Shown here: positions 44,837-55,000 of the stretch, piece by piece | How the letters are laid out: each line of letters begins with the position of its first letter | Numbering within the stretch: the stretch's first letter is position 1 | Source of the DNA: Solwaraspora sp. WMMD791 | GTDB taxonomy: Bacteria > Actinomycetota > Actinomycetes > Mycobacteriales > Micromonosporaceae | Length of the DNA stretch: 64,000 nucleotides | Direction: 5' to 3' | NCBI RefSeq assembly: GCF_029581195.1 | Contig: NZ_CP120737.1 | Span: forward strand, 3,759,001-3,823,000 | The notes under the pieces: generated by a model | What the model was told of the DNA's origin: nothing | Database searches by the model: none | What the model saw: only the letters and a program-made list of their open reading frames with translations | Program-made: the position numbers and the translations under genes

Positions 44837-46389
44837 ACCGTATCGTCATCGTCGGTCACGGCATGGCCGGGGCCCGGCTCGCCGCCGAGCTGCACGCCCG
44901 GCGCGGTGACCTCAAGATCACCGTGTTCGGGGCGGAACGGCACCGGGCGTACAACCGGATCATGCTGTCCAACCTGCTCGCCGGCCGCGCCGACGAGCTG
45001 GACGTGACGCTGACCGAGGCCGCCGGGCACGGCGTCGACGTCCGCGCCGGGCTGCCGGTCGTCGCGATCGAGCCGACCACCCGCACGGTACGCACGGCCG
45101 ACGGCGTCGCCACCGAGTACGACCACCTGGTGCTGGCCACCGGCAGCCGGGCGGTCGTGCCCGCGCTGCCCGGCCTGACCGGCCAGACCGGCACAGCGGA
45201 CCCGGCAGGCGCAGCGGACCCGGCAGGCGCAGCGGACCCGGCGGGCGCAGCGGACCCGGCCGACTCGGCTGCGGCGGCCGGTGCACTCGACCCGGCGGCA
45301 CTACCGGAGCGGGTCGCGGTGTTCCGGACCCTCGACGACTGCCGACGGATCCTCGCCGCCGCCGCCGGTGCCCGCAGCGCGTTGGTCCTCGGCGGCGGAC
45401 TGCTCGGCCTGGAGGCCGCCCGGGGGCTGGCCGCCCGTGGACTCGACGTCCGGGTGGTGCACAAGGTCGACCAGCTGATGGAGCGCCAACTCGACCCGAC
45501 CGCCAGCGCGGTGCTCGCCCGTACCCTCACCCGGCTCGGCGTCGGCACCGAGCTGGCCGCCGCCGCCGAGTCGGTCGACGCGGGCGCCGACGGCGTCAGG
45601 CTGCGCCTGGGGGACGGTCGGGAGCTGAACGCGGACCTGCTGGTGCTCGCCTGCGGGGTCCGCCCGGACACCGACCTGGCCCGGCGGGCCGGGCTGCAGG
45701 TCGGGCGGGGCGTGGTGGTCGACGACCGGATGGCCACCAGCGACCCGCGCATCTGGGCCATCGGTGACTGCGCCGAACACGACGGTGTGGTCACCGGGCT
45801 GGTCGCCCCGGCCTGGGAGCAGGCCCGGGTGCTGGCCCGGGTGCTGGCCGGCGACGACCCGGGTGCCCGCTACCGGCCGCTGCCCACGGTGACCCGGCTC
45901 AAGGCCGCCGGCATCGACCTGGCTGCGATGGGCGACACCCACGGCGACACCGACGCCGGCACCGAGGAGCTCAGCTTCGCCGACCCGGCCCGCGGCACGT
46001 ACGCCCGGCTGCGCATCCGCGACGACCGGCTGACCGGGGCGATCATGCTCGGCGACAACCCGGCCGTCGGCACCGTCATCCAACTGTTCGACCGGGGCGG
46101 TCCGGTGCCGGCCGACCGGCGGGCGCTGCTACTCGGCCGGGCGGTCGGCGGCACCGTCGCGGCACCGGCGACCAGTCCGGCGCTGATGCCGGACGCGGCG
46201 ACCGTCTGCCAGTGCAACACCGTCAGCAAGGGCGCGCTGGTGCGCTGCTGGCGCGCCGGTGCCCGGTCGGTCGGCGAGGTCGTCGCCGCCACCCGGGCCA
46301 CCACCGGCTGTGGCAGCTGCACCGACGCGGTCACCGGCATCGTCGACTGGCTCTCATCTGTGGATTCCGACGTGGAGGTACCGGTATGA
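44833..46389 (+). CDS. FAD/NAD(P)H electron-transfer protein with C-terminal BFD-type [2Fe-2S] domain
   Basis: 518 residues. The GTG at 44833 overlaps the nasA stop. The N-terminal FAD site VIVGHGMAGARLAAEL and the NAD site LVLGGGLLGLEAARGL mark a NirB-like pyridine-nucleotide oxidoreductase; a rubredoxin-reductase-like C-terminal region follows, and CQCN...GCGSC gives the four Cys of a bacterioferritin-ferredoxin [2Fe-2S] domain. Probably passes electrons from NAD(P)H to the nitrate reductase, as NasB/NasC do. A surface loop holds an 18-base tandem repeat (ADPAGA units). Ends in an ATGA overlap with nirB. Confidence 0.88.
   Translation: MNRIVIVGHGMAGARLAAELHARRGDLKITVFGAERHRAYNRIMLSNLLAGRADELDVTLTEAAGHGVDVRAGLPVVAIEPTTRTVRTADGVATEYDHLVLATGSRAVVPALPGLTGQTGTADPAGAADPAGAADPAGAADPADSAAAAGALDPAALPERVAVFRTLDDCRRILAAAAGARSALVLGGGLLGLEAARGLAARGLDVRVVHKVDQLMERQLDPTASAVLARTLTRLGVGTELAAAAESVDAGADGVRLRLGDGRELNADLLVLACGVRPDTDLARRAGLQVGRGVVVDDRMATSDPRIWAIGDCAEHDGVVTGLVAPAWEQARVLARVLAGDDPGARYRPLPTVTRLKAAGIDLAAMGDTHGDTDAGTEELSFADPARGTYARLRIRDDRLTGAIMLGDNPAVGTVIQLFDRGGPVPADRRALLLGRAVGGTVAAPATSPALMPDAATVCQCNTVSKGALVRCWRAGARSVGEVVAATRATTGCGSCTDAVTGIVDWLSSVDSDVEVPV
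45196..45261 (+). repeat. 18-bp tandem repeat, 3.7 copies, coding for ADPAGA
   Basis: Three units of 18 bases plus a partial fourth encode ADPAGA repeats between the FAD and NAD parts of the oxidoreductase. In-frame, so the protein is not broken. Confidence 0.9.
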
Positions 46390-48998
46390 ACCGGTTGGTC
46401 GTCATCGGCAACGGCATGGTCGGGCAACGCCTGGTCGAAGCGGTCCGCTCCCGCGACACCGCCGGCGACTGGCAGGTGACGGTACTGGCCGAGGAGTCGC
46501 GGCCGGCGTACGACCGGGTCCGGTTGTCGGCGTTCTTCGACGGGGTCGCACCGGAGGAGCTGAGCGTGCACACCCCCGACGACGGGGTGGACCTGCGGCT
46601 GGCCGAGCCGGCCCGGCGCATCGACCGCCAGCGCCGGGTGGTCGTCACCGACCACGACGAGTACGGCTACGACGCGCTGGTGCTGGCCACCGGCTCGTAC
46701 GCGTTCGTCCCGCCGATCGACGGCGCGCACCGGCCCGCCGACGGCGACGGCGCCAACGGCAGTGCCCCGGCCGGCGCCGCCCCGGCCGGCGGCGAGCTGC
46801 GCGACGGCGTGTTCGTCTACCGCACGATCGACGACCTGGAGGCGATCCGGTCCTTCGCCACCGATCCGCAGGCCACCCGTCGGGTCGGTACGGTGATCGG
46901 CGGTGGGCTGCTCGGTCTGGAGGCGGCCAACGCGCTGCGGCTGCTCGGCCTGCGTACCCATGTGGTGGAGTTCGCCCCCCGGCTGATGCCGGTCCAGATC
47001 GACGAGGCCGGCGGGGCGATGTTGCGCCGCTACGTCGAGGACCTCGGCGTCGAGGTACACCTGGGGACCGCGACGTCGGCGATCCGCACCAGACCGGACG
47101 GTACGCCGCACGGTGTCACCCTCACCGACGGCACCGAACTGGAGTCCGACCTGGTGGTGGTGGCCGCCGGCATCCGCCCCCGCGACGACCTGGCCCGCAC
47201 CGCCGGGCTGGCCGTCGGCGAACGCGGCGGGGTGACCGTCGACGCCACCTGCCGGACCAGCGACCCGCACATCTGGGCGGTCGGCGAGTGCGCCGCGATC
47301 AGCGTCGACGGTGAACCGGGCCGCTGCTACGGGCTGGTCGCCCCGGGCTACGCCATGGCCGAGGTGGTCGCCGACCGGCTGCTCGGCGGCACCGCCGCCT
47401 TCCCCGGCGCGGACACCTCCACCAAGCTCAAGCTGCTCGGCGTCGACGTCGCCTCGTTCGGCGACGCGCACGGCACCACCGCCGACTGCCTGGACGTCAC
47501 CTTCACCGACCCGGCGACCCGGGTCTACGCCAAACTGGTCCTCTCCGACGACGCGCGGACCCTGCTCGGCGGGGTGCTGGTCGGCGACGCCACCGCGTAC
47601 CCGACGCTGCGGGCCAGCGTCGGCGGCCCACTGCCCGGCCCGCCGCTGGCGCTGCTCGCCCCGGCCGGTTCCGACGGGGCCGGCGGGGCCGGCATCGACG
47701 CGCTGCCCGGCAGCGCCCAGGTCTGCTCCTGCAACGCGGTCACCAAGGACCAGATTCTCGGCGCGATCGGCGAGGGCTGCACCGACGTCGCCGCGATCAA
47801 GGCGTGCACCCGGGCCGGCACCAGCTGCGGGTCCTGCGTACCGATGCTCAAGCAGCTGCTCTCCGTCGCCGGGGTGACCCAGTCGACCGCCCTCTGCGAG
47901 CACTTCGACCACAGCCGCCAGGAGCTGTTCGACATCGTCCGGGTCCGCGGTGTCCGGACCTTCTCCCAGCTGGTCGCCGAGCACGGCCGGGGCCGGGGCT
48001 GCGACATCTGCAAGCCGGTGGTCGCCTCGATCCTCGCCTCGCTGGGCAACGGCTACGTCCTCGACGGCGAGCAGGCCGCCCTGCAGGACACCAACGACCA
48101 TTTCCTGGCCAACATCCAGCGCGACGGCACCTACTCGGTGGTCCCCCGGATCCCCGGCGGGGAGATCACCCCGGAGAAGCTGATCGTCATCGGCGAGGTG
48201 GCCCGGGACTTCAACCTCTACACGAAGATCACCGGTGGGCAGCGGATCGACCTGTTCGGGGCCCGGGTGGAGCAGCTGCCGAAGATCTGGCGGCGACTGG
48301 TCGACGCCGGCTTCGAGTCCGGTCACGCCTACGGCAAGGCGCTGCGGACGGTTAAGTCCTGCGTCGGATCGACCTGGTGCCGCTACGGCGTGCAGGACTC
48401 GGTCGGCCTGGCCGTCGCGCTGGAACTGCGCTACCGGGGGCTGCGCGCCCCGCACAAGATCAAGTCTGCGGTCTCCGGCTGCGCCCGCGAATGCGCCGAG
48501 GCCCGCAGCAAGGACTTCGGCATCATCGCCACCGACGTCGGCTGGAACCTCTACGTCGGCGGCAACGGCGGCTTCCGGCCCCGGCACGCCGACCTGTTCG
48601 CCAGCGACCTGTCCACCGAGGAGCTCGTCCGCACCATCGACCGGTTCCTGATGTTCTACATCCGCACCGCCGACCGACTGCAACGCACCGCCGCCTGGAT
48701 CGAGGCGATGGACGGCGGCCTGGACCACCTGCGGGCGGTGATCGTCGACGACTCGCTCGGGCTCGCCGCCGAGCTGGACGCGGCGATGGCCCGCCACGTC
48801 GAGTCGTACTCCGACGAATGGCGGGACACGATCGACGACCCGGAGCGGCTACGCCGCTTCGCCTCCTTCGTCAACGCACCCGACACCCCGGACCCGTCGA
48901 TCACCTTCGAGGTCGAACGGGGCCAGCCGGTGCCGGCCCTGGGCGAGCGCCGGCCCGTGGCGCTCGGCCTCCCGACAACCCTGGAGGTACGCCGATGA
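46386..48998 (+). CDS. nirB: nitrite reductase [NAD(P)H] large subunit
   Basis: 870 residues. Reduces nitrite to ammonium in the cytosol. FAD site VVIGNGMVGQRLVEAV, NAD site VIGGGLLGLEAANAL, a BFD-type [2Fe-2S] site (VCSCNAVT, TSCGSCVPML), then the siroheme/4Fe-4S half with CVGSTWCRYG and SGCARECAEA holding the four cluster Cys. Length and domain order are normal. The ATG overlaps the previous stop (ATGA), and its own stop overlaps nirD (ATGA), so the whole block is translationally coupled. Confidence 0.97.
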   Translation: MNRLVVIGNGMVGQRLVEAVRSRDTAGDWQVTVLAEESRPAYDRVRLSAFFDGVAPEELSVHTPDDGVDLRLAEPARRIDRQRRVVVTDHDEYGYDALVLATGSYAFVPPIDGAHRPADGDGANGSAPAGAAPAGGELRDGVFVYRTIDDLEAIRSFATDPQATRRVGTVIGGGLLGLEAANALRLLGLRTHVVEFAPRLMPVQIDEAGGAMLRRYVEDLGVEVHLGTATSAIRTRPDGTPHGVTLTDGTELESDLVVVAAGIRPRDDLARTAGLAVGERGGVTVDATCRTSDPHIWAVGECAAISVDGEPGRCYGLVAPGYAMAEVVADRLLGGTAAFPGADTSTKLKLLGVDVASFGDAHGTTADCLDVTFTDPATRVYAKLVLSDDARTLLGGVLVGDATAYPTLRASVGGPLPGPPLALLAPAGSDGAGGAGIDALPGSAQVCSCNAVTKDQILGAIGEGCTDVAAIKACTRAGTSCGSCVPMLKQLLSVAGVTQSTALCEHFDHSRQELFDIVRVRGVRTFSQLVAEHGRGRGCDICKPVVASILASLGNGYVLDGEQAALQDTNDHFLANIQRDGTYSVVPRIPGGEITPEKLIVIGEVARDFNLYTKITGGQRIDLFGARVEQLPKIWRRLVDAGFESGHAYGKALRTVKSCVGSTWCRYGVQDSVGLAVALELRYRGLRAPHKIKSAVSGCARECAEARSKDFGIIATDVGWNLYVGGNGGFRPRHADLFASDLSTEELVRTIDRFLMFYIRTADRLQRTAAWIEAMDGGLDHLRAVIVDDSLGLAAELDAAMARHVESYSDEWRDTIDDPERLRRFASFVNAPDTPDPSITFEVERGQPVPALGERRPVALGLPTTLEVRR

Positions 48999-49357
48999 GT
49001 GTGCAGACGATCAACATCACCGACCAGTGGACACCGGTCTGCCCGTACCCTCGGGTGGAGCCGGAGCGGGGCGTGGCCGCGCTGGTCGACGGCGAGCAGG
49101 TGGCGATCTTCCGGACCTACGACGGGGCGTTGTACGCGATCGGCAACCAGGATCCGGTGACCCGCGCCAACGTCATGTCCCGCGGCATCGTCGGCACCCG
49201 GGGCGACATCCCCACGGTGGCCTCGCCGCTGCACAAGCAGGTCTACGACCTGCGTACCGGCGAATGCCTGGACCTGCCGGGCGTCGCCGTGCCGACCTAC
49301 CGGGTACGTTGCCGCGACGGGCTGATCGAGGTGCTCGGTCGGCGGCAGGACCAGTGA
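48995..49357 (+). CDS. nirD: nitrite reductase small subunit (Rieske-like)
   Basis: 120 residues. NirD fold related to Rieske proteins: WTPVCPYPRVEPERGVAALVDGEQVAIFRT, ALYAIGNQDP and SPLHKQVYDLRTGECLDLP. The Cys-His ligand pairs of true Rieske clusters are absent (the CxH box reads GNQDP), as is usual for NirD, which carries no cluster. Partner of NirB. The stop overlaps the next gene by one base (TGATG). Confidence 0.95.
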   Translation: MSVQTINITDQWTPVCPYPRVEPERGVAALVDGEQVAIFRTYDGALYAIGNQDPVTRANVMSRGIVGTRGDIPTVASPLHKQVYDLRTGECLDLPGVAVPTYRVRCRDGLIEVLGRRQDQ

Positions 49358-50445
49358 TGTCCGACGAGCTGTCCGGATTCACCATCGGGGTCACCGCCGA
49401 CCGGCGACGCGACGAACTCGCCGCGCTGCTGGAGCGACGTGGTGCCCGGGTGGTGCTCGCCCCGGCGCTGCGGATCGTGCCGCTGGCCGACGACACCGAG
49501 CTGCGCGCCGCGACCCGGGCCTGTCTGGACGATCCGCCGGACGTGCTGGTCGCCAACACCGGGATCGGCATGCGCGGCTGGCTGGAGGCGGCGGAAGGCT
49601 GGGGCCTGGCCGAACCACTGCGGGCGGTGCTCGGCGGCGCGTACATCGTCGCCCGGGGCCCGAAGGCCCGGGGTGCGATCCGCGCCGCCGGCCTGCACGA
49701 CCAGTGGTCACCGGCCTCGGAGAGCTGCGAAGAGGTCATCGACCACCTGCGGGCCCGGGGCGTGGCCGGGCAGATCGTCGCGATGCAGTTGCACGGCGAC
49801 CGGCAGCCGGAATGCTCCTCGGCGTTGGAGGCCGCCGGCGCCACGGTGATCGAGGTGCCGGTGTACCGCTGGGCGCCGCCGACCGATCCGGCGCCGCTGC
49901 ACCGGCTGGTGGACCTGGTCACCGGCCGGCTCGTCGACGCCGTCACCTTCACCTCGGCACCGGCGGTCGGGGCGCTGTTGCGGGCCGCCGGCAGCAACGG
50001 GGAGGCGGTACTGGAGGCGATGCGTACCGACGTGCTCGCCGCCTGCGTCGGGCCGGTGACCGCCGCGCCGCTGCGCCGCCACGGCGTACCGGTGATCGCC
50101 CCCAGCCGGGCCCGGCTCGGCGCCCTGGTCCGCACCATCGTCGACGAACTACCCCGGCGGGCGGTCAACCTGAAGGTCGGCGGCCATCTGCTGACCCTGC
50201 GCGGGCACGCCGCGGTGATCGACGGCGAGCTGCGGCCGTTGGCACCCGCGCCGATGGCCGTCCTGCGGGCACTGGCGCAGACCCCGGGCCGGGTGCTGTC
50301 CCGGGCGGCGCTGCTGCGGACCCTGCCACGCGGTGCCGACGAGCACGCCGTGGAGATGGCCGTGGCCCGGCTGCGGGCCGGTCTGGGTGCCCCCGGCGTG
50401 ATCCAGACGGTCGTGAAGCGGGGCTACCGACTACCCGTCGACTGA
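49357..50445 (+). CDS. nnaR: NnaR-type regulator: uroporphyrinogen-III synthase-like domain fused to a winged helix
   Basis: 362 residues. Residues 1-270 resemble HemD (IGVTADRRRDELAALLERRGARVVLAPAL, TSAPAVGALLRAAG, CVGPVTAAPLRRHGVPV), the siroheme/heme precursor enzyme; residues 285-362 form an OmpR-type winged helix (PLAPAPMAVLRALAQTPGRVLSRAALLRTLP, VEMAVARLRAGLG, VKRGYRL). This fusion is the layout of NnaR, the nitrate/nitrite assimilation regulator of streptomycetes and mycobacteria that acts with GlnR on nirB. Whether it also has synthase activity is unclear. Last gene of the nitrate operon, so it should feed back on it. Confidence 0.88.
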   Translation: MSDELSGFTIGVTADRRRDELAALLERRGARVVLAPALRIVPLADDTELRAATRACLDDPPDVLVANTGIGMRGWLEAAEGWGLAEPLRAVLGGAYIVARGPKARGAIRAAGLHDQWSPASESCEEVIDHLRARGVAGQIVAMQLHGDRQPECSSALEAAGATVIEVPVYRWAPPTDPAPLHRLVDLVTGRLVDAVTFTSAPAVGALLRAAGSNGEAVLEAMRTDVLAACVGPVTAAPLRRHGVPVIAPSRARLGALVRTIVDELPRRAVNLKVGGHLLTLRGHAAVIDGELRPLAPAPMAVLRALAQTPGRVLSRAALLRTLPRGADEHAVEMAVARLRAGLGAPGVIQTVVKRGYRLPVD

Positions 50446-50526
50446 CCGACCAGTTGGGCGAACGTCGCGGCGGCGCCCTGAGCTGAGCTACCGGCCAGCT
50501 ACCGGGCGAGTGGCTGCTGGCGGTCG

Positions 50527-50566
50527 GACGGCGACCGGCGGTCTGGTCCGGCCGCCGGTCGCCGTC
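50527..50566. terminator. bidirectional hairpin between nnaR and the conservon
   Basis: A 15-bp perfect stem (50527-50541 with 50552-50566) and a 10-base loop separate the convergent nnaR and cvnD genes. No T-run; GC-only stems of this type commonly end transcripts in actinobacteria. Confidence 0.7.
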
Positions 50567-50571
50567 ACTGG

Positions 50572-51195
50572 TCAGCCGACCGGGGTCGGGAACCCCCGGC
50601 CGTGCTCGGCCCGCAGCGTCGCCATCGCGTGCTCGACGACGTTGACCAGCACGTGCTTGGTCGAATCCCGGCTACGCGCGTCGCACATCACCAGCGGTAC
50701 GTGCGGGGCGATCGCCAGCGCCTCCCGGATCTCCTCCGGCTCGTACCGGGGTGCGCCGTCGAAACAGTTGAGCGCGACGAGGTACGGCAGTTGCCGGTTC
50801 TCGAAGTAGTCGAGCGGGGCGAACGCATCGGTGATCCGACGGGTGTCGACCAGCACGGCGGCACCGACGGCGCCCCGGATGATCTCGTCCCACATGAACC
50901 AGAACCGGGTCTGTCCGGGGGTGCCGAACAGATAGAGAATGAGGTCGTCGGCCATCGTGATCCGGCCGAAGTCCATCGCCACCGTGGTGGTCTCCTTGCC
51001 GGGCACCTTCGACGGGTCGTCGATGCCGACGCCGGCCGAGGTCATCAACGCCTCGGTGGTCAACGGTGTGATCTCGGAGACCGCGCCGACCATGGTGGTC
51101 TTTCCCACCCCGAAACCGCCCGCGATGACGATCTTCGCGGAGGTGATCTCCTTTTTCTGGCCTACGCCAGGGCGGTCATAGCCTGCGAAGTCCAC
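50572..51195 (-). CDS. cvnD: conservon Ras-like GTPase (CvnD)
   Basis: 207 residues. Small GTPase: P-loop GGFGVGKTT, TTTVAMDFGR as switch I, LFGTPGQTRFWFMWDEI as G3 with GTPGQ in place of DTAGQ, and the LNCFDG segment where NKxD is expected. This is the MglA-like ATP/GTP-binding protein of actinobacterial conservons. Its start lies inside the end of cvnC (20-base overlap). Acts with CvnA-C at the membrane in signal relay. Confidence 0.95.
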   Translation of the reverse strand: MDFAGYDRPGVGQKKEITSAKIVIAGGFGVGKTTMVGAVSEITPLTTEALMTSAGVGIDDPSKVPGKETTTVAMDFGRITMADDLILYLFGTPGQTRFWFMWDEIIRGAVGAAVLVDTRRITDAFAPLDYFENRQLPYLVALNCFDGAPRYEPEEIREALAIAPHVPLVMCDARSRDSTKHVLVNVVEHAMATLRAEHGRGFPTPVG

Positions 51196-51541
51196 TTAGC
51201 ACCCTTTCCAGAAGTTCCATCCGCTCCTCGTAGGCCTCTACCGGAGCGGCGCTGTGCAACGCCAGCAGGCCGTCGGCGACCATGTCGGCGACGAGGACCC
51301 GCGCGACGCCCAGCGGGAGCCGGGTGTACGCGGCGATCTCCGCCAGTGATTGCGCACGGTTGTCGCAGATGGTGGCGATCCGATGCTTGTCGTGCCCGGC
51401 GAACCGCGACTCGGTGACCGCTGCCGCGCTGGCCACCAGGACCGCCTCCAGCGCGATGTGTTGACGCGGCTCGGTGCGGCCCCGGGTGACCGCGTAGGGC
51501 CGGACCAGCGCCCCGCGCGGGTCCTGATGCGGCTGCCCCAT
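51176..51541 (-). CDS. cvnC: conservon DUF742 protein (CvnC)
   Basis: 121 residues. ATG at 51541 (MGQPHQDPRGALVRPYAVTRGRTEP) has GGAGG 10 bases upstream; an in-frame ATG 11 codons earlier precedes this site. A winged-helix-like core (QSLAEIAAYTRLPLGVARVLVADMVADGLL) is typical of DUF742. Third gene of the cvnA-B-C-D block. Function within the relay is not well defined. Confidence 0.94.
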   Translation of the reverse strand: MGQPHQDPRGALVRPYAVTRGRTEPRQHIALEAVLVASAAAVTESRFAGHDKHRIATICDNRAQSLAEIAAYTRLPLGVARVLVADMVADGLLALHSAAPVEAYEERMELLERVLSGLRRL

Positions 51542-51616
51542 CCGACGGTCACCTCCTTCTGGGTCTGTTGGCACGTCACCGGTGACGGTCCCCTGTCGCT
51601 ACGGAACTTCGACGGC

Positions 51617-52027
51617 TCAGGGCCGGCCCACGGCCTCGCGCGGCAACGGGACCAGGGCGGCACCGACACGCTCGACGAGCAGCGCCATCTCGTAGCCGAC
51701 CTGACCCACGTCGCAGCTGCGTGCGGCGAGCACCGCCATCGACGAGCCGTCACTGATGGACATGAGGAACAGGTATCCACTGTCCATCTCGATCACAGTC
51801 TGCAGCACGCCGCCGGCGCTGAACATCCTGGAGGCCCCGTCGGTCAGACTGACCACACCGGACGTGATCGCGGCGAGCTGATCCGCACGGTCAGCAGGCA
51901 GGTCCCGGGAGGAAGCGAGCAGCAGTCCGTCTGCCGAGACAGCCACCACGTGGGCGATGCCCGCCACGCTGTCGGCAAAGTTGCTGAGCAGCCAACCCAT
52001 GTCCTGAATAGCTGCTGGCCTGTTCAT
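51617..52027 (-). CDS. cvnB: conservon roadblock/LC7 protein (CvnB)
   Basis: 136 residues. Roadblock/LC7 fold (DMGWLLSNFADSVAGIAHVVAVSADGLLLASSRDLP). Such proteins regulate Ras-like GTPases, here CvnD. ATG at 52027 overlaps the cvnA stop (ATGA), so translation is coupled to the kinase. Confidence 0.95.
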   Translation of the reverse strand: MNRPAAIQDMGWLLSNFADSVAGIAHVVAVSADGLLLASSRDLPADRADQLAAITSGVVSLTDGASRMFSAGGVLQTVIEMDSGYLFLMSISDGSSMAVLAARSCDVGQVGYEMALLVERVGAALVPLPREAVGRP

Positions 52028-55000
52028 TCGCTGTTCTCCTTGGTTGAAGTGGCGCGGTACTGCTCGCTGCCGGCGGTCCGACCGCGCTGCACCCCGCGGT
52101 GGTAGGCCGACAGCAGGCCGCGGACCTCGTCCGGGGTACGCCGGGTCGGTCCCCGGCTCGCCGCCGGCTCCACGCCGCCCGGCACGAGCTGCGCCTGGGG
52201 TTGACGCTTGGGCAGGCCCGATCGGGTGATGCCGGCTACCGCCGGCTCAGCTGCCTGGCTGGCCCGGGCCCACCCCTCGTCGGCAGCGGTCCGCCAGGCG
52301 CCGGAGTCGCCGGCCCGTTGCCGTGGGGTGGCACCCGTCGCCGCGCCACCGCTGGCGCCCGCAGTGGACGGTGCGTGGGTGGGTGGCGCGGTCGTTGACT
52401 GGGGTGCGGCGTTCGGCTGCACCGGAGCAGAGTACGCCGCTGGGGCCGGGGCGGACTGCCCCGGGTTGCGCGCCGGCAACGGTGGCCTGGTAGAGGTCGT
52501 CGTCGGGTACGCGGCGGTCGGCGCGGTGGCGCCTGTGGACAGCGTGGCGCCGGCCGACGGCGTGGCGGCGTCGGGCGCGTGGCCGGCGGTCGGCATCTGG
52601 AACACCTTGGTGTCGGCCTGACCCTGGGCGCGGAACCAGACCGCCTCCATCTCCCGGAAGATCGGCATCTCGGTCGCGTCCTCCGGCCGCGCCGCGCCCT
52701 GCCCACCGACGCCCTGCCCGCCGGCGGCCGGACCCTGCGGCAGTTGGCCGGCGGTGCGAACCACCGGTGCCAGCGGGTGCGCGGTGGCCGGGATCAGTGG
52801 CTGGTCGCCGGGACCGCCGGATCCCCGCAGCCCGGAGGCGCGCAGCGTCGGGTACGCCACCGTCGGCGGGCTGAGGTTGGCGGCCGGCTCGGCCGTCGTG
52901 GCGTAACCCGCCAGCGGGGCCGCCGGGTTGAACGACGGCGGGGACGGGCCGGCCGGCGGCGCGGGTGCCGGCACGGCGGTCGCCGGTGCCGCGGCGGCCG
53001 GTGCGGGCACCGGTGCTGGGGGCACCGGGCCGGCAGCGGGTGCGCCACGACCGGGGGTCACGGCCGGGAAGGCCGCGGTGGGGGCACCGGCCACCGCGTT
53101 CCACTGCGACGACCGGGCGTTGTGCCACTGGTCGGTCAGGGTCGCCGTACGGGCCGGGGCGGCGGACACCGGCGGTCCGGAGATCGGCGGTCCGGAGATC
53201 GGCGGTCCGGAGACGGGCGCCCAGGTGCCGCCCGAGGTGGGTGCGGCGGAGATCGGCTCGGCCGCCAGCCCCGGCCGGCCCCGACCGGCCACCGGTTCGC
53301 GGGTGCGCTGCGGCAGCACCAGGATGCTGCTGGGCAGGGTCACCTGCGCCAGGGTGCCGCCATCGACGTTGGGGCGCAGCTCGACGCGGATGCCGTACCG
53401 GCCGGCGAGCCGGCTGACCACGGCCAGACCCATCAGCCGGAACGCGGACACGTCCATCGTCGACGGCTCGGCGAGCCGCCGGTTCAGGTTGTCCAGCTGT
53501 TCCTCGGACAGCCCCAGGCCCCGGTCCTCCACCTGGATCAGCACGTAGTCGCGCAGCCGGCGGGCGTCGGCGACGACGGTCGTGGTCGGCGGGGAGAACC
53601 GGGTCGCGTTGTCGAGCAGCTCGGCGACGAGTCGGACCACGTCGTTGACGGCGGTCGCGGCGATCAGGATGTCGGTGTCGATGGTGCCGAACTCGATGCG
53701 GTTGTAGGCCTCGACCTCGGACTGCGCGGCCCGCATGGCGTCGACCAGCAGCGCGTCCTCGCGGCGCGGCGCGGTCGAGTCGGCCCCGGCGAGCACCAGC
53801 AGGTTCTCGTCGTTGCGGCGCATCCGGGTGGCCAGGTGGTCCAGCTGGAACAGCTGGGCCAGCCGCTTCGGGTCCTCCTCGTTGCGCTCGATGGTGTCGA
53901 GCTCGCCGATCATCCGGTCGACCAGGGTCTGACTGCGTCGGGCCAGGGAGAGGAACATCGCCGAGACGCTGGCCCGCAGTGCCGCCTGCTCGGCGGCGAT
54001 CCGGACCGCTTCCCGGTGGACCACGTTGAACGCCCGGCCGACCTCGCCGACCTCGTCACGGTTGGGCAGCCGGATCGGATCCCGCAGGCTGCGGACGATC
54101 TCCTCCGGCCCTCGGTCGTTCAGGTCGTTGACGTCCCGCAGCTTGGCGACCGCCTCCGGCAGGTCCCGGTCGGCCACCGACAGGGCCCCGTCGCGCAGCC
54201 GGCGCAGCGAGTCGTTGAGCGACCGGGCGAGCACCACGGCCAGGGCGATCGCCAGCACCAGGGCGATCAGCACCAGGATCGACTCGATGATGGCCTGCCG
54301 GGTGACATTGGTGCTGACCTCGGTGGCTCGCTGCAGCAGCCGGGCCTCGAGCTGGATCTCGGCCCACCGCATCAGGTCGTTGACTGCGCCGACGGTCCGC
54401 GCCGCCTGGGTCGCGCCGATGCGGGACTGCTGGCCCACCGAGCGGGTGATCTCGGTGGCCACCCGGTCGGCCAGGAACACGGCGTCACCGGTGACGCTGT
54501 TGTCGACCAGGGCCTGTTCCCAGGGTGACGCAGCCAGCGAGAAGGACAGCAGCGCCTCCTGCTGGCCGGTCAGGGTGGCCAGGTAGGACGAGAACTGCTC
54601 CTCCTCCAGCCGGCCTCCGGACAGCGCGGCGAAGACGATCGCCTCCTCCTCGGCGGTCGCCGCCTTGGCGCGGGCGAAGGCGGCCACCGCGCGCAGGCTG
54701 TCCGGCACCTCGCCGTCACCGGAGACCTGGCCCAGCACCTCACCGTAGGAGATCAGGTCGGACAGGATGACGCCGTAGCGCAGCACGGCCTCCTGGACCG
54801 GCATCTCGCCCCGGCTGAGCACCTCCTGGCGGGTGGCGTTCAGGGTGTCGAGGTGATCGTCGATCGCGACCAGTTGCCGGTCGACGGCGTCCGGTACGTC
54901 GCCGGCCCGGTCGCGCTCGACGGTGTACGCGACGACCCGCTCGTCGGTGCGTCGCACCTGGACGTTGTACGCCTCGGGGTCGGCGCCGTCACCGGCGAGG

